A DNA stretch of 64,000 nt from Quadrisphaera sp. DSM 44207 (GCF_900101335.1 NZ_FNKA01000004.1:1-64000); one strand, 5' to 3'. Shown: positions 8,749-17,742, counted from the stretch's first letter. Numbers and translations: made by a program. The notes: generated from the letters alone by a model not told the origin.

Positions 8749-9830
8749 CGGTGTGCTCCTTCTCGAGTCGTCAGGTGGTCAGCGGGTGGTCGTCGGGAGG
8801 TGGCGGTCAGGGGGTGGCCGGCGCGCGCGGCGGGCGCCCGCGGCGGCGGGCCGTCGCGGCGCGGCCCGGCCAGCAGGTGCCGGGCGGAGGCGGCGTCGGT
8901 GACGAGGACGTCGACCCAGCCGCCGGCGAGGGCGGCGGCCAGCGGCTCGTGCTTGCTGGCACCGCCCGCGACCGCGACCCGGCGCCGGGCCCCGCGCAGC
9001 TGCTCGAGGGTGGCGCCGACGACGAGGTCGTCCAGCGGCGTCGGCACGGCGCGGCCGCGGGCGTCGACCAGGCGCAGGTCCAGCTGGCCCACGGCGCCCC
9101 GCTCGCGGGCCGCGGCGAGCTGGTCCGCGCTGAAGAAGCCCTCGCCCGCCAGGCCGCTGTGGAAGTCCACCGGCCCGATCCCGACGAAGGCCACGTCGAG
9201 GCGGTCCAGCAGGTCCAGCGCGCGGCGCACGTGCGGGTCGCGCAGGCGCGCCCGGCGCAGGGCGGGCGTGGCCACGACGCCCGGGGTGCGCAGGAAGACG
9301 GGCTCGGCGCCCAGCGCCTCCGCCAGGCGCTGCGTGGCGCGGGCGGCCTCGTGCTGCAGCAGCGGCGGGCCCAGGTCGCCGAGCATCTCCACCACGTGCG
9401 CGGCGCCGGTGCGCCGCACGCCGTCCAGGGAGGCCGCCATCGCCCGCAGCGTGGAGCTCCAGGGCGTGAAGCCCACCACCGCCCGCTCCAGGGGGACGTC
9501 GGCGAGCAGCCGCGCGGCCGCCGGGCCGAGGGCGGTGGCGACCGCCCCGTCGCCACCGGGGACCTCCACGACGTGGACCTCGCTGAGGCCGTGCAGCTGC
9601 TCCAGCCTCTCCTCCAGGTCCGGGTGCAGCCCCTCGGGCACCGCGACGACGGTGCGCACGATGCCGTGGTCCTCGGCCTGGCGCAGCAGGCGCGAGACGC
9701 GCGCCTGGGACGTGGCCAGGCGCTCGGCGATGTCCCGCTGCCGCACGCCGTCGACGTGGTAGAGCCGGGCCGCGACGGTCATCGCGCGCAGCAGCTCCTG
9801 GCTGGGCCGGCTGGCCGGCGCCTCGCTCAT
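8745..9830 (-). CDS. SorC-family sugar-binding transcriptional regulator (paralog 1)
   Basis: The 361-residue protein has an N-terminal helix-turn-helix (VRQRDIAERLATSQARVSRL, about residues 29-48) and a SorC-type sugar-phosphate-binding domain with VVEMLGDLGPP, RTPGVV, VAFVGIG and TPLDDLVVGA. Such regulators sense a phosphorylated intermediate and control sugar or polyol operons; EryD of the erythritol operon is one. It is closely similar over its whole length to the regulator at 17859-18818. The last 40 or so residues are a Pro/Arg-rich tail absent from the paralog. A GAGGAGGA site lies before the ATG, and the stop overlaps the PepD-like gene. Confidence 0.88.
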   Translation of the reverse strand: MSEAPASRPSQELLRAMTVAARLYHVDGVRQRDIAERLATSQARVSRLLRQAEDHGIVRTVVAVPEGLHPDLEERLEQLHGLSEVHVVEVPGGDGAVATALGPAAARLLADVPLERAVVGFTPWSSTLRAMAASLDGVRRTGAAHVVEMLGDLGPPLLQHEAARATQRLAEALGAEPVFLRTPGVVATPALRRARLRDPHVRRALDLLDRLDVAFVGIGPVDFHSGLAGEGFFSADQLAAARERGAVGQLDLRLVDARGRAVPTPLDDLVVGATLEQLRGARRRVAVAGGASKHEPLAAALAGGWVDVLVTDAASARHLLAGPRRDGPPPRAPAARAGHPLTATSRRPPADHLTTREGAHR

Positions 9831-9876
9831 GACGGTCCTCCTCGACGCGCCCGGGTGGCCCGTGCTGGCCCGACGC

Positions 9877-10887
9877 TCAGGCGCGGGTCCTCGCCCCGCG
9901 GCGGTCGGTGACGACCGCCGCGATGATGGCGACGCCGATGACGACCGGCTGCAGGTTCGGCGACACGTTGAGCAGCGCCATCCCGTTGTTGAGGACGCCG
10001 ATGATCAGCAGGCCGATGAAGGTGCCGAGCATGCTGCCCGACCCGCCGGCGAGGCTCGCGCCGCCGATGACGACGACCGCGATGACGTTGAGCAGGTCCG
10101 CCGTGCCGGCCGTCGGCTGCGCGGAGTCGAGCCGGGACCCGACCACGACGCCGGCGACGGCGGCCAGGACGCCGGCGGTGACGTAGACGCGGATCGTCAG
10201 GGCCCGGACGCCGATCCCCGACAGGCGGGCGACCTCGGGGTTGCCCCCGATCGCGTACAGCGCCCGGCCGCTCGGGCGGTAGCGCAGCCAGAAGCCGGCG
10301 GCGAGGTAGATGGCGACGAGGATGACGCCCTCGATCGGGAACCCGAGCACCTCGGCGCTCGTCAGCGCGAGGTACCACGACGGGAAGCCGGTGATGGGGT
10401 TGCCGTCGGTGATGAACAGCGCCAGGCCGGCGGCGGCCGACATCGTCGCCAGCGTCGCCACGAACGCCTGGATCCGGCCGTGGGTGACGAGCAGCCCGTT
10501 GATCAGGCCGATGAGCGCGCCGACGCCCAGGCCGGCGAGCACCGCCACCCCGAAGGGGATGCCGTGGACCTCGTGCATCCAGGCGCTGGTCATCAGGCTC
10601 AGCGCCAGGGTCGACCCGACCGACAGGTCGATGCCCCCGATGATGATCACGAGGGCGGCGCCGACGGCCATGATGCCCACGTCGGAGACCTGGCTGACGA
10701 TGTTGGTCAGGTTCCTCACCGTGAGGAAGTACGGCGACAGGAAGGACATCACCACGACGATCACCACCAGGCCCACCAGGGGGCCGGGCAGGGAGCGCAG
10801 GGCGCCCAGCGCCCGCTGCGCCGGCGACGGCGCGGTGGTCGTGGTCCCCGTCCCGGTGCCGCGGGGAGCGGTCTGCTGCATCGTCAT
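9877..10887 (-). CDS. ribose-type ABC transporter permease
   Basis: The 336-residue membrane protein has eight to ten hydrophobic segments and RbsC-family motifs: GGIDLSVGSTLALS, GVGALIGLINGLLVTHG, and GGASLAGGSGSMLGTFIGLL near the end. It forms the channel of the importer with the ATPase 15 bases upstream and the lipoprotein at 12498-13517. The Thr- and Ala-rich first 25 residues are cytoplasmic. Only one permease gene is present, so a homodimer is expected, as in ribose systems. Confidence 0.9.
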   Translation of the reverse strand: MTMQQTAPRGTGTGTTTTAPSPAQRALGALRSLPGPLVGLVVIVVVMSFLSPYFLTVRNLTNIVSQVSDVGIMAVGAALVIIIGGIDLSVGSTLALSLMTSAWMHEVHGIPFGVAVLAGLGVGALIGLINGLLVTHGRIQAFVATLATMSAAAGLALFITDGNPITGFPSWYLALTSAEVLGFPIEGVILVAIYLAAGFWLRYRPSGRALYAIGGNPEVARLSGIGVRALTIRVYVTAGVLAAVAGVVVGSRLDSAQPTAGTADLLNVIAVVVIGGASLAGGSGSMLGTFIGLLIIGVLNNGMALLNVSPNLQPVVIGVAIIAAVVTDRRGARTRA

Positions 10888-10902
10888 GGGGTCCCCAGCT
10901 GC

Positions 10903-12471
10903 TCAGGTGCGGACGGCCGGCGCAGGGCCGGCGGACGGCTCGGAGCCGCCGGCGGCGGCGAGCGCGGAGCGGCTGACGGCGAGCGCCATCACCGCCTCGG
11001 GGGTGGCCTCGGCGCGGTCGAGGACCCCCTGCTGGCGCCCCGCGGACATCACGAGGACGCGGTGGCAGAGGCCCAGGACCTCCTCCAGCTCGGAGGAGAC
11101 CACGATCACGGCGACGCCCTCGGCGGCGAGGGAGCGCAGGATCTCGTAGATCGCCTCCTTCGCCCCGACGTCGACGCCGCGGGTGGGCTCGTCGATGATG
11201 AAGACCCGCGGCCGCTCGACGAGCCACTTGGCGAGCAGGACCTTCTGCTGGTTGCCCCCGGACATGCTGGCCACCGGCAGGTGCATCCGGCCGCGGATGT
11301 CCAGCTCGGCGCTCTTGCGCTCGCCGACGGCGCGCACGGTCCGGCTGGTCAGGAGGCCCCGCACGGCCAGGGCCTTCTCCCACGGCAGGGTGATGTTCTC
11401 CGCCGCCGAGCGCGGGAGGTTCAGGCCCTGGCCCTTGCGGTCCTCGGGGACCATGACGATCCCGGAGGCGATGGCGGCCCGCGGGTTCCCCGGGGGCACC
11501 CGCCGGCCGCCGACGAGCACCTCGCCGCCGTCGAGGGCGTCCACGCCGGCGAGGGCGCGCACCACCTCGGTGCGCCCGGCGCCCACCAGGCCGGCGAAGC
11601 CGAGCACCTCCCCCGCGGAGACGGTGAAGTCGACGTCCGCGAAGGCCCCGCGGCGCCGCAGCCCCCGCGCCTGGAGCACGACCTCCTCGCGCCGGGGCCG
11701 GGGCGCCACGTGCTGGTAGCTGAACTCGCGCCCGACCATGGCGTTGACCAGCTCCTGCTTGGGCACGTCCCCGGTCTCCCAGGAGGCCACGCGCCGGCCG
11801 TCGCGCAGGCACACGACGCGGTCCGCCACCTCGCGCACCTCGTCGAGGCGGTGGGAGATGTAGACGACGCCCGACCCGGCGTCCCGCAGGGCGCGGATCT
11901 GCTCGATGACGCGCTCGGTCTCCGACTCCCCGAGCGCCGCGGAGGGCTCGTCGAAGACGACGTAGCGCGGCGCGCGGCTGATCGCCTTCGCGATCTCGAT
12001 CTCCTGCTGCGCGGCGATCGACAGGCCCCGCACCGGCCGGCCGGGGTCGATCCCGACCCCGAGCCGGGCGAGCACCTCCGCCGCCTCGCGGTCGATCCGC
12101 CGCCGGTCCACGCGCCCGCCGCGCACCGGCAGGCGCCCGAGGAAGATGTTCTCCGCCACCGTGAGCTCCGGCAGCAGCCGGATCTCCTGGTGGATGAGGG
12201 CCACCCCCTGGTCGAGCGCGTCCGCGGGGGAGGACGGCGCGTACGGGCGCCCGTCGAGCGTCATCGTCCCGGAGTCCGGCTGCACGACGCCGGTGATGAT
12301 CGAGCTCAGCGTCGACTTGCCGGCGCCGTTCTCCCCGATCAGCCCCACGACCGCCGCCGGGGGGACGTCGAAGCCCACCGACCTCAGCACCGGGACCCCG
12401 GAGTAGCTCTTCCCCACCTGCGAGCACACCAGCCCGCTGGGCTCCTGCCCCACCGCCGCCACCCTCGACAC
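10903..12471 (-). CDS. ribose-type ABC transporter ATP-binding protein (two nucleotide-binding domains)
   Basis: The 522-residue protein has two ABC domains in RbsA order. The first has a Walker A GENGAGKST near residue 45 and Walker B YVVFDEPSAAL; its signature reads LSIAAQQ. The second has a degenerate P-loop (GLVGAGRTE), a good signature MSGGNQQK and Walker B VFIIDEPTRGVD, the normal pattern for this family. I start it at the GTG at 12471, which follows GGGGAGGGG. It energises uptake with the permease downstream and the binding protein 26 bases upstream. The family suggests a pentose, polyol or similar small carbohydrate. Confidence 0.9.
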   Translation of the reverse strand: MSRVAAVGQEPSGLVCSQVGKSYSGVPVLRSVGFDVPPAAVVGLIGENGAGKSTLSSIITGVVQPDSGTMTLDGRPYAPSSPADALDQGVALIHQEIRLLPELTVAENIFLGRLPVRGGRVDRRRIDREAAEVLARLGVGIDPGRPVRGLSIAAQQEIEIAKAISRAPRYVVFDEPSAALGESETERVIEQIRALRDAGSGVVYISHRLDEVREVADRVVCLRDGRRVASWETGDVPKQELVNAMVGREFSYQHVAPRPRREEVVLQARGLRRRGAFADVDFTVSAGEVLGFAGLVGAGRTEVVRALAGVDALDGGEVLVGGRRVPPGNPRAAIASGIVMVPEDRKGQGLNLPRSAAENITLPWEKALAVRGLLTSRTVRAVGERKSAELDIRGRMHLPVASMSGGNQQKVLLAKWLVERPRVFIIDEPTRGVDVGAKEAIYEILRSLAAEGVAVIVVSSELEEVLGLCHRVLVMSAGRQQGVLDRAEATPEAVMALAVSRSALAAAGGSEPSAGPAPAVRT

Positions 12472-12497
12472 CGCCCCTCCCCTCGCGCCGACCGGGA

Positions 12498-13517
12498 TCA
12501 GGAGGAGGCGGAACCGGCGTCGGGGCCGTAGAACTCGGTGACGTCCTCGCCGCCGACGGTCTCCGCGTCGATGCGCACGGTGTCCTGGTACTGCTCGGCG
12601 GGCAGCTCGGCGCCGTCCCGGACGTGCTCGATCGCCTGCTGGACCGCGAGCTGGCCCATCATGTAGGGCTGCTGGGCCATGGTGGCCTGGGTCAGCCCCT
12701 GCTCCACGGCCTCGAACATCGTCGGGAAGCCGTCGATGCCGACGAAGAGCATCCCCTCGTGGCGCCCGGCCTCCTGGGCCGCCTTGGCCGCGCCCATGGC
12801 CATCGCGTCGCTCTCGCCGAAGACGGCCTTCAGGTCCGGGTTCGCCGTCAGGATGTTCTGGGTCGCCTCGAACGCCTCGGCCTCGTCCCAGTTGGCCGTC
12901 TCCTCGGCCACGACCCGGATGCCCGGCGCGGCCTCGATCGCCTCCTGGCAGCCCTGCGTGCGCTGGATCTCGGCGGTCGAGCCCAGGACGCCGTGCAGGA
13001 TCGCGATCTCGCCCTCCCCGCCCATCTGCTCGAACAGCCAGGTGCACAGGTCGCGCGCGGCCTTGACGCTGTCGGTGGCGATGTAGGTCGCCAGCTCGCC
13101 CTCGCCGCTCTCCGGGCGCTGGTCCACCGCGAGGACCGGCACGTCCGCCTCGTTGGCGGCGCGGACGCCGGCGGCGGCGGCGGTCGAGTCCTGCGAGGTG
13201 AAGATGAGCGCGTCGATCTGCTGGGTGAGCAGGTCGTCGACCTGGCCCACCTGGGCGTCGGAGTCGTTGTTCGCCGAGGTCACGAGGAGCTCGACGCCGG
13301 CCTCCTCCGCGGCGGCCTCCATGCCCTGGACGGCGGCCACGTAGAACAGGGACTTCTGGTCGGCCACGGACACCCCGAGCCGGACGTCCTCCCCGCCGCC
13401 GCCGCCCGCGGCGGCGGAGCCGCCGTCGCCGGTGCCGCAGCCCGTGGCACCGAGGGCCAGCAGGGCCGCGGCCGCCGAGCCGAGCAGGGCCTCGTGGGAG
13501 CGTCGTCCTCGCAGCAT
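12498..13517 (-). CDS. ribose-type ABC transporter substrate-binding lipoprotein
   Basis: The 339-residue protein starts with Arg-rich MLRGRRSHEA, a hydrophobic segment and a lipobox ending ATGC, so it should be a lipid-anchored extracellular binding protein. The mature part is a periplasmic-binding-protein-1 fold with LGVSVADQ, DALIFTSQDS and FVGIDGFPTM. The ATG at 13517 follows GGAGGAGA; an ATG at 13532 has no such site. It is the first gene of the transporter operon, and the 120-base gap upstream contains a short palindrome. The ligand is not identifiable from sequence. Confidence 0.88.
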   Translation of the reverse strand: MLRGRRSHEALLGSAAAALLALGATGCGTGDGGSAAAGGGGGEDVRLGVSVADQKSLFYVAAVQGMEAAAEEAGVELLVTSANNDSDAQVGQVDDLLTQQIDALIFTSQDSTAAAAGVRAANEADVPVLAVDQRPESGEGELATYIATDSVKAARDLCTWLFEQMGGEGEIAILHGVLGSTAEIQRTQGCQEAIEAAPGIRVVAEETANWDEAEAFEATQNILTANPDLKAVFGESDAMAMGAAKAAQEAGRHEGMLFVGIDGFPTMFEAVEQGLTQATMAQQPYMMGQLAVQQAIEHVRDGAELPAEQYQDTVRIDAETVGGEDVTEFYGPDAGSASS

Positions 13518-13587
13518 CGCGGTCTCCTCCACGCCGTCGTGGGTCGTCCTCGCCGGGCGTCGTCGGTGACGCCGCCGAGTAGGTATT

Positions 13588-13600
13588 CAAGCGTTGCTTG
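13588..13600. promoter_or_regulatory. short palindrome upstream of the transporter operon
   Basis: CAAGC-GTT-GCTTG lies in the 120-base gap between the phosphatase stop and the binding-protein start, in a locally AT-richer stretch. It may be an operator for the importer operon. It differs from the TCGATG/AGCATC sites at 4023 and 17726, so a different regulator, or no regulator at all, may bind it. Confidence 0.3.
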
Positions 13601-13637
13601 GGTAGTCAGTGCAGCGTGGCGCAGTTCCCCGGCCGCG

Positions 13638-14507
13638 TCAAGACCCGCCGATCACGGACCGGCGCCGTCCTGCGGCGCCGGCGGGCAGCAGCTCGTCGAT
13701 GCGCTCGAGGACGTACCGCGGGCGGCGGTGCGGGGGCGCCTGCTCGACCGCGGCGCGCGTGCTCTCCCCGGTGAGCACGAGCGCGGAGTCCAGGCCGGCG
13801 TCGACGGCCATGGCGATGTCGGTGGACAGCCGGTCCCCGACCATGACGCAGTCCTGCGGCGCCAGCCCGAGGACGTCGAGGGCCGTGCTCAGCATCAGGG
13901 GGCTGGGCTTGCCGACGTTGACCTCGCAGCGCACGCCGGTGCACGCCTCGATGGCGGCCACGACGGCCGCGGCGTCCGGCTCGCCGCGCCCGCCCGGCAT
14001 CGGGCAGTAGGCGTCGGGGTTCGTCGTCACCAGGCGGGCCCGCCGGTGCATCCACAGCGCGTCGAACGCGATCTGCAGCTTGCGGTACCCGAACGCGCGG
14101 TCGTAGCTGGCGACGACGACGTCGATCTCCTCGGGCCGCTCCGTCAGCCGCAGGCCCGCGGCCTCGACGGCGCGGCGCAGCGGCTCCTCGCCGATGACGA
14201 AGACCCCCGCGCCCGGCGCGTTGCGGGCCAGCCACGCCGCCATCGTCACGGTGGTGTTGACGATGTGGCTGGTGGGCGTCGGCAGCCCCAGGCGCTGCAG
14301 CTTCTCCGCGTACATCGCCGGGTCCCGGGTGGGGTTGTTCGACAGGAACAGGGTCGCCCGGCCCGTCTCCCGCAGCCCGGTGACCAGCTCGTGCGCGCCC
14401 GGCAGCAGCTGGTCCCCGAGGTAGATGGTGCCGTCGAGGTCGAACAGGTAGCCGTCGTACGGGCGCGGGCGGACGCCGGCGCCGTCGAGCGGCTGCGCAG
14501 CGCTCAC
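13638..14507 (-). CDS. HAD-superfamily (NagD/PGP-like, class IIA) phosphatase
   Basis: The 289-residue protein has all HAD motifs: FDLDGTIYLGD (nucleophile and acid/base aspartates), FLSNNPTRD, then GKPSP and VMVGDRLSTDIAMA near the end. The C2-type cap between motifs places it with NagD, AraL and phosphoglycolate-type phosphatases, which hydrolyse small sugar phosphates. It overlaps the FGGY kinase by four bases (GTGA). Beside an AraM-like dehydrogenase, dephosphorylation of glycerol-1-phosphate or a related polyol phosphate is a reasonable inference; the araL-araM pairing in Bacillus is a precedent for the neighbourhood. Confidence 0.85.
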   Translation of the reverse strand: MSAAQPLDGAGVRPRPYDGYLFDLDGTIYLGDQLLPGAHELVTGLRETGRATLFLSNNPTRDPAMYAEKLQRLGLPTPTSHIVNTTVTMAAWLARNAPGAGVFVIGEEPLRRAVEAAGLRLTERPEEIDVVVASYDRAFGYRKLQIAFDALWMHRRARLVTTNPDAYCPMPGGRGEPDAAAVVAAIEACTGVRCEVNVGKPSPLMLSTALDVLGLAPQDCVMVGDRLSTDIAMAVDAGLDSALVLTGESTRAAVEQAPPHRRPRYVLERIDELLPAGAAGRRRSVIGGS

Positions 14508-16075
14508 CGGGAGGCCTCGGAGCGGGAGGCCTCGGAGCGGGAGGCCTCGGAGCGGGAGGCCTCGGAGCGGGAGGCCTCGGCCAGCCGCGGGAACAGGGCG
14601 CGCATCGCCGGGTAGATGTCGCGGTAGACCGCGTACAGCCGGTCGTAGGCCGCGCAGCGCTCCGCGTCCGGCTCGTACGAGCCCGCGGTCGCGCTCATCG
14701 CCTCGGCCGCGGCGGGGACGGAGTCGTGGACGCCGACCGCCGCAGCCGCCAGCATCCCGGCCCCCAGGCAGGTGCTCTCGGCCTCGCGCACGACGTCCAC
14801 GCGGCGGCGCATGACGTCGGCGAGGATCTGGCACCACACGCGGCTGCGCGAGCCCCCGCCGAGCGCGACGAGGGTGCTCACCGGCTCCTGCAGCACCGCC
14901 TCGGCCCCGTCGGTGAGCAGCCGCTGCTCGTACGCGATGCCCTCCAGCAGGGCGCGGTAGACGTGGGACTTGCCGTGGGAGCCGGTGAGGCCGACGAGCA
15001 CGCCGCGGGCGTGGTGGTCCCAGTAGGGCGTGAGGGCACCGGCCCAGTAGGGCAGGAGCAGCAGCCCGTCGGCGCCGGGCGGCAGCTGGGCGGCCGCGGT
15101 CTCGAGGATCTGCTCCGGGGTCAGCTCCAGGCCCAGGGCCCGGCTGTCCAGGCCGGAGAACTTCTCGACGAACCAGCTGAGGTTGTACGTCCCCCCGCCG
15201 ATGAACGTCTCCAGCGCGTAGGCGCCGGGCACGGCGGCGAACAGCGTGCGGTACTGCGCGCCGTAGGAGTAGGTCTCGCTGTAGGTGCCGGAGACGACGC
15301 CCGTGCCCAGGTTGAGGTAGGCGCGCCCGGACGCCGTCACGCCCGTGCCCAGCTGGGCGGCCTGGCCGTCGCCGACCCCGGCCACCACGGGCAGGCCCCT
15401 GGGCAGGCCGAGCTCGCGCGCCACGTCGTCCGCGACCCTGCCGAGCACCGTGCCGGGCGGCCGCAGCTCGCCCAGCTGCTCGCGGCGCAGCCCGGCCGCC
15501 GCCAGCAGCCCGTCGTCGTAGTCGCACGTGGTCATGTCCACGAGGCCGAGCGGGTCGGCGCTGGCCCAGGAGGTGGCCCACTCGCCGGTGAGCCGGTGCA
15601 CGAGGAACCCCTGGACGTCGACGACCTTGCCGGTGCGCGCCACCGTCTCCGGCTCGTGGCGGGCCAGCCACAGGAGCTTGTACCAGGCCGGCGTCGGGTT
15701 CGGCGGCTTGCCGGTGATCCGGTGCACCTCGGCGGTGCCGTGCTCCTCGACCTCCCGCACCGCGCGCCCGTCCAGCCAGAGCAGAGCCGGCCGCAGCGGG
15801 TTCCCGGCCGCGTCGAGGCAGACGAAGGTCTCGCGCTGGTGGGTGACGCACAGGGCCCCGACGCGGGAGGCGTCGACGGTCTGGACGGCGCGCCGCACGG
15901 CCGCCGCGGTCGCCGCCCACCAGTCCTCGGCGTTCTGCTCCCCCCACCCGGGCCGCGGGCGGCTGAGCTCGAACGTCGACCGGGCGGAGGAGACGGCGAG
16001 GCCGGCGGGGTTCCACACCACGGCCTTCGCGGCCGTGGTGGAGGAGTCGACGCCGATGACGTAGTCACCCGCCAC
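14504..16075 (-). CDS. FGGY-family carbohydrate kinase with repetitive C-terminus
   Basis: The 523-residue kinase has GVDSSTTAAKAVV at the N-terminus, THQRETFVCLD, a GVGDGQAAQLGTGV hinge and LGGGSRSRVWCQILAD, placing it with xylulokinase-like FGGY enzymes. It differs clearly from the glycerol-kinase-like paralog at 4098. The conserved fold ends near LFPRLAE; the tail is then a run of SRSEA repeats encoded by a 15-base tandem repeat. The GTG start overlaps araM by 11 bases. It should phosphorylate a sugar, ketose or polyol of this locus. Confidence 0.83.
   Translation of the reverse strand: MAGDYVIGVDSSTTAAKAVVWNPAGLAVSSARSTFELSRPRPGWGEQNAEDWWAATAAAVRRAVQTVDASRVGALCVTHQRETFVCLDAAGNPLRPALLWLDGRAVREVEEHGTAEVHRITGKPPNPTPAWYKLLWLARHEPETVARTGKVVDVQGFLVHRLTGEWATSWASADPLGLVDMTTCDYDDGLLAAAGLRREQLGELRPPGTVLGRVADDVARELGLPRGLPVVAGVGDGQAAQLGTGVTASGRAYLNLGTGVVSGTYSETYSYGAQYRTLFAAVPGAYALETFIGGGTYNLSWFVEKFSGLDSRALGLELTPEQILETAAAQLPPGADGLLLLPYWAGALTPYWDHHARGVLVGLTGSHGKSHVYRALLEGIAYEQRLLTDGAEAVLQEPVSTLVALGGGSRSRVWCQILADVMRRRVDVVREAESTCLGAGMLAAAAVGVHDSVPAAAEAMSATAGSYEPDAERCAAYDRLYAVYRDIYPAMRALFPRLAEASRSEASRSEASRSEASRSEASR
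14509..14580. repeat. 15-bp tandem repeat, about 4.8 copies
   Basis: The unit GGGAGGCCTCGGAGC is repeated four full times plus 12 bases, with no mismatch that I can see. On the minus strand it encodes SEASR units at the very end of the kinase. Because 15 is divisible by three, copy-number change would alter only tail length. Confidence 0.95.
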
Positions 16076-17555
16076 GGCCGACCCCCGAGACCTCCGCCGC
16101 CGGGCCCACCGCGCGCGCGGCCCGCTCGAGCACGTCGTCGACCTCGGCGTCCCCCCACCAGCCGAGGAGCGTCAGCAGGTCGACCGCGGTGAACCTGTCG
16201 CGCATCAGCGCGCAGTGCTGCACGGCCCAGCGGGCCAGGTCGGCGTCCACGCTCGGGGACAGCTCCTCGAACGTCGCCGCGGCCCCCGCGGCGCGCAGCG
16301 CCGAGCCCATCTGCGCGCTCGGGCGCAGCAGGGAGCGCAGCTCGCCCTCGTGCTGGCGCCACGAGCGCAGGAAGCCGCGGAGCTGCTCCCGGTGCTGCGC
16401 CACGGCCGCGAGCTTCTTCGCGTAGTCGCTCCAGCACTCGCCCCCGATGCGGCCCGTGGGGTCCAGCGGCGCGAAGGCGCGCTCGACGCGCCGGCGCGCC
16501 GCGTCGGCGTCGAGGGCCCGAGCGAGCGCCGCCTCGGTGCGGGGGGTCTCGTGCTCGCCGGCCGCCAGGCGCTCGAGGAGCAGCTCCCACGCGGCGGCGG
16601 CGACGACCGCGGCCACCCCGACCTGGGCGCCGTGCAGGCCGATGGGCTCCCCGCGCTCCCCGTGGTGCAGGTCGAGCATGTGGCTGACCAGGTGCTCCAC
16701 GCCCGACAGGGCGGCGGTGGTGCCGGCGACGCCGGTGGCGATGCCGCGCACGGCCAGGGCCCGGGTCAGCTGCTCGACGGCTTCCGGCTCGGCGGTGCGC
16801 AGGCCCGCGGACCACGTCCCGAGCTCCCCGCCCACCTCCTCCAGGAGGGCGATGGGGCCGCGGTGGAAGGTGGGGTCCACCCCGACCAGGGACGCCAGCC
16901 GCCAGTCGGCGGGAGCGGTGAACATCGAGGTCATCTCCCCGAAGCCCGCGCGGTTCATCCCGGGCGGGGCCCCGCCGATGACCTCCACGTCCGCGATCAC
17001 CGCGTCGGGCCAGCGGGAGGGGACCGTGCGCTTGACGCCATCGCGCAGGACGACGGAGACGTCGTCCGTGTACCCGTCGACGGAGGCGGCCGTCTGCACG
17101 ACCACGAGGGCGGCCGCGCCGGCGCGCGCGGTGGCGAGCTTGGCGATGTCGCTGATCGTCCCGCCGCCCACGGCGACGACGGCGTCGGCGCCGCGGGCGG
17201 CGTCGGTAGCGGCCTGCACGACCGCCTCGGACACGTGCAGCTCGCCGTGCCCGTCGTCGAGCACCTCCCGCCGCACGGCGGCCCGCTGCGCGAGCTGGTC
17301 CTGCACCAGGGCCTTGAGGTCGGCGCCGGCGCGCTCGATGCGGGTCCTGTCGACGAGCAGCAGGACGTCGGGGCGGCGCCCGGGCGAGGACCCGCCCGCG
17401 AGGAGGTCCTCCACGACGCCGCCCACCCGCTGGACCGCGTCCGCGCCGATGTGCAGCTGCGCGATCCCGCAGGGGACGAGCGAGCCGTCGGGGTCGGCGG
17501 CGGCGAGCCGGTCCCGGACGGCGGCGAGGGCGCCCGAGGCGGGCGGAGGGCTCAT
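16065..17555 (-). CDS. AraM-like sn-glycerol-1-phosphate dehydrogenase family protein
   Basis: The 496-residue protein has the iron/zinc dehydrogenase core of AraM and archaeal glycerol-1-phosphate dehydrogenase: VVAVGGGTISDIAK for NAD(P) binding, QTAASVDGYTDD, GVEHLVSHMLDLHHGE and GLHGAQVGV, which carry the expected Asp and two His metal ligands. It would interconvert dihydroxyacetone phosphate (or a related ketose phosphate) and the 1-phosphate polyol. At 496 residues it is roughly 100 longer than Bacillus AraM; the extra part is a C-terminal helical region. The ATG at 17555 starts at the normal N-terminus. It is the first gene of a three-gene unit with the kinase and phosphatase. Confidence 0.82.
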   Translation of the reverse strand: MSPPPASGALAAVRDRLAAADPDGSLVPCGIAQLHIGADAVQRVGGVVEDLLAGGSSPGRRPDVLLLVDRTRIERAGADLKALVQDQLAQRAAVRREVLDDGHGELHVSEAVVQAATDAARGADAVVAVGGGTISDIAKLATARAGAAALVVVQTAASVDGYTDDVSVVLRDGVKRTVPSRWPDAVIADVEVIGGAPPGMNRAGFGEMTSMFTAPADWRLASLVGVDPTFHRGPIALLEEVGGELGTWSAGLRTAEPEAVEQLTRALAVRGIATGVAGTTAALSGVEHLVSHMLDLHHGERGEPIGLHGAQVGVAAVVAAAAWELLLERLAAGEHETPRTEAALARALDADAARRRVERAFAPLDPTGRIGGECWSDYAKKLAAVAQHREQLRGFLRSWRQHEGELRSLLRPSAQMGSALRAAGAAATFEELSPSVDADLARWAVQHCALMRDRFTAVDLLTLLGWWGDAEVDDVLERAARAVGPAAEVSGVGRGG

Positions 17556-17620
17556 GGCAGGCCTCTCGTGGGAGCGGAGTCCTCGGTCAGCTGGCGCCCC
17601 GTGCGACGCCGCGGCGGTGC

Positions 17621-17700
17621 GGCGGTGCAGGAGTACGGCGGTGCAGGAGTACGGCGGTGCAGGAGTACGGCGGTGCAGGAGTGCGGCGGTGCAGGAATGC
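17621..17700. repeat. 16-bp tandem repeat, five copies
   Basis: The unit GGCGGTGCAGGAGTAC is present three times exactly and twice with one or two changes near its end. Every unit contains TGCAGGAG, which is also the centre of the palindrome 26 bases further on. The repeats may be extra half-sites for the SorC regulator. Alternatively they are a neutral expansion like the others in this window. Confidence 0.93.
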
Positions 17701-17725
17701 GGAATCAATATGCGTCATTTGACTC

Positions 17726-17742
17726 TCGATGCAGGAGCATCG
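17726..17742. promoter_or_regulatory. candidate SorC operator before araM and sorC2
   Basis: CGATGC-AGGA-GCATCG is a perfect inverted repeat (6-base arms, 4-base spacer) in the divergent araM/sorC2 region. Its outer form TCGATG-N4-AGCATC recurs with two-base spacing before the E1 operon at 4023-4036. I infer autoregulation by sorC2 and control of the araM operon. Confidence 0.5.

Noticed and set aside
17621-17700. Reading the 16-bp array as replication-origin iterons
   Set aside because: No replication initiator gene or AT-rich unwinding element nearby; a control region between divergent genes explains the position better.
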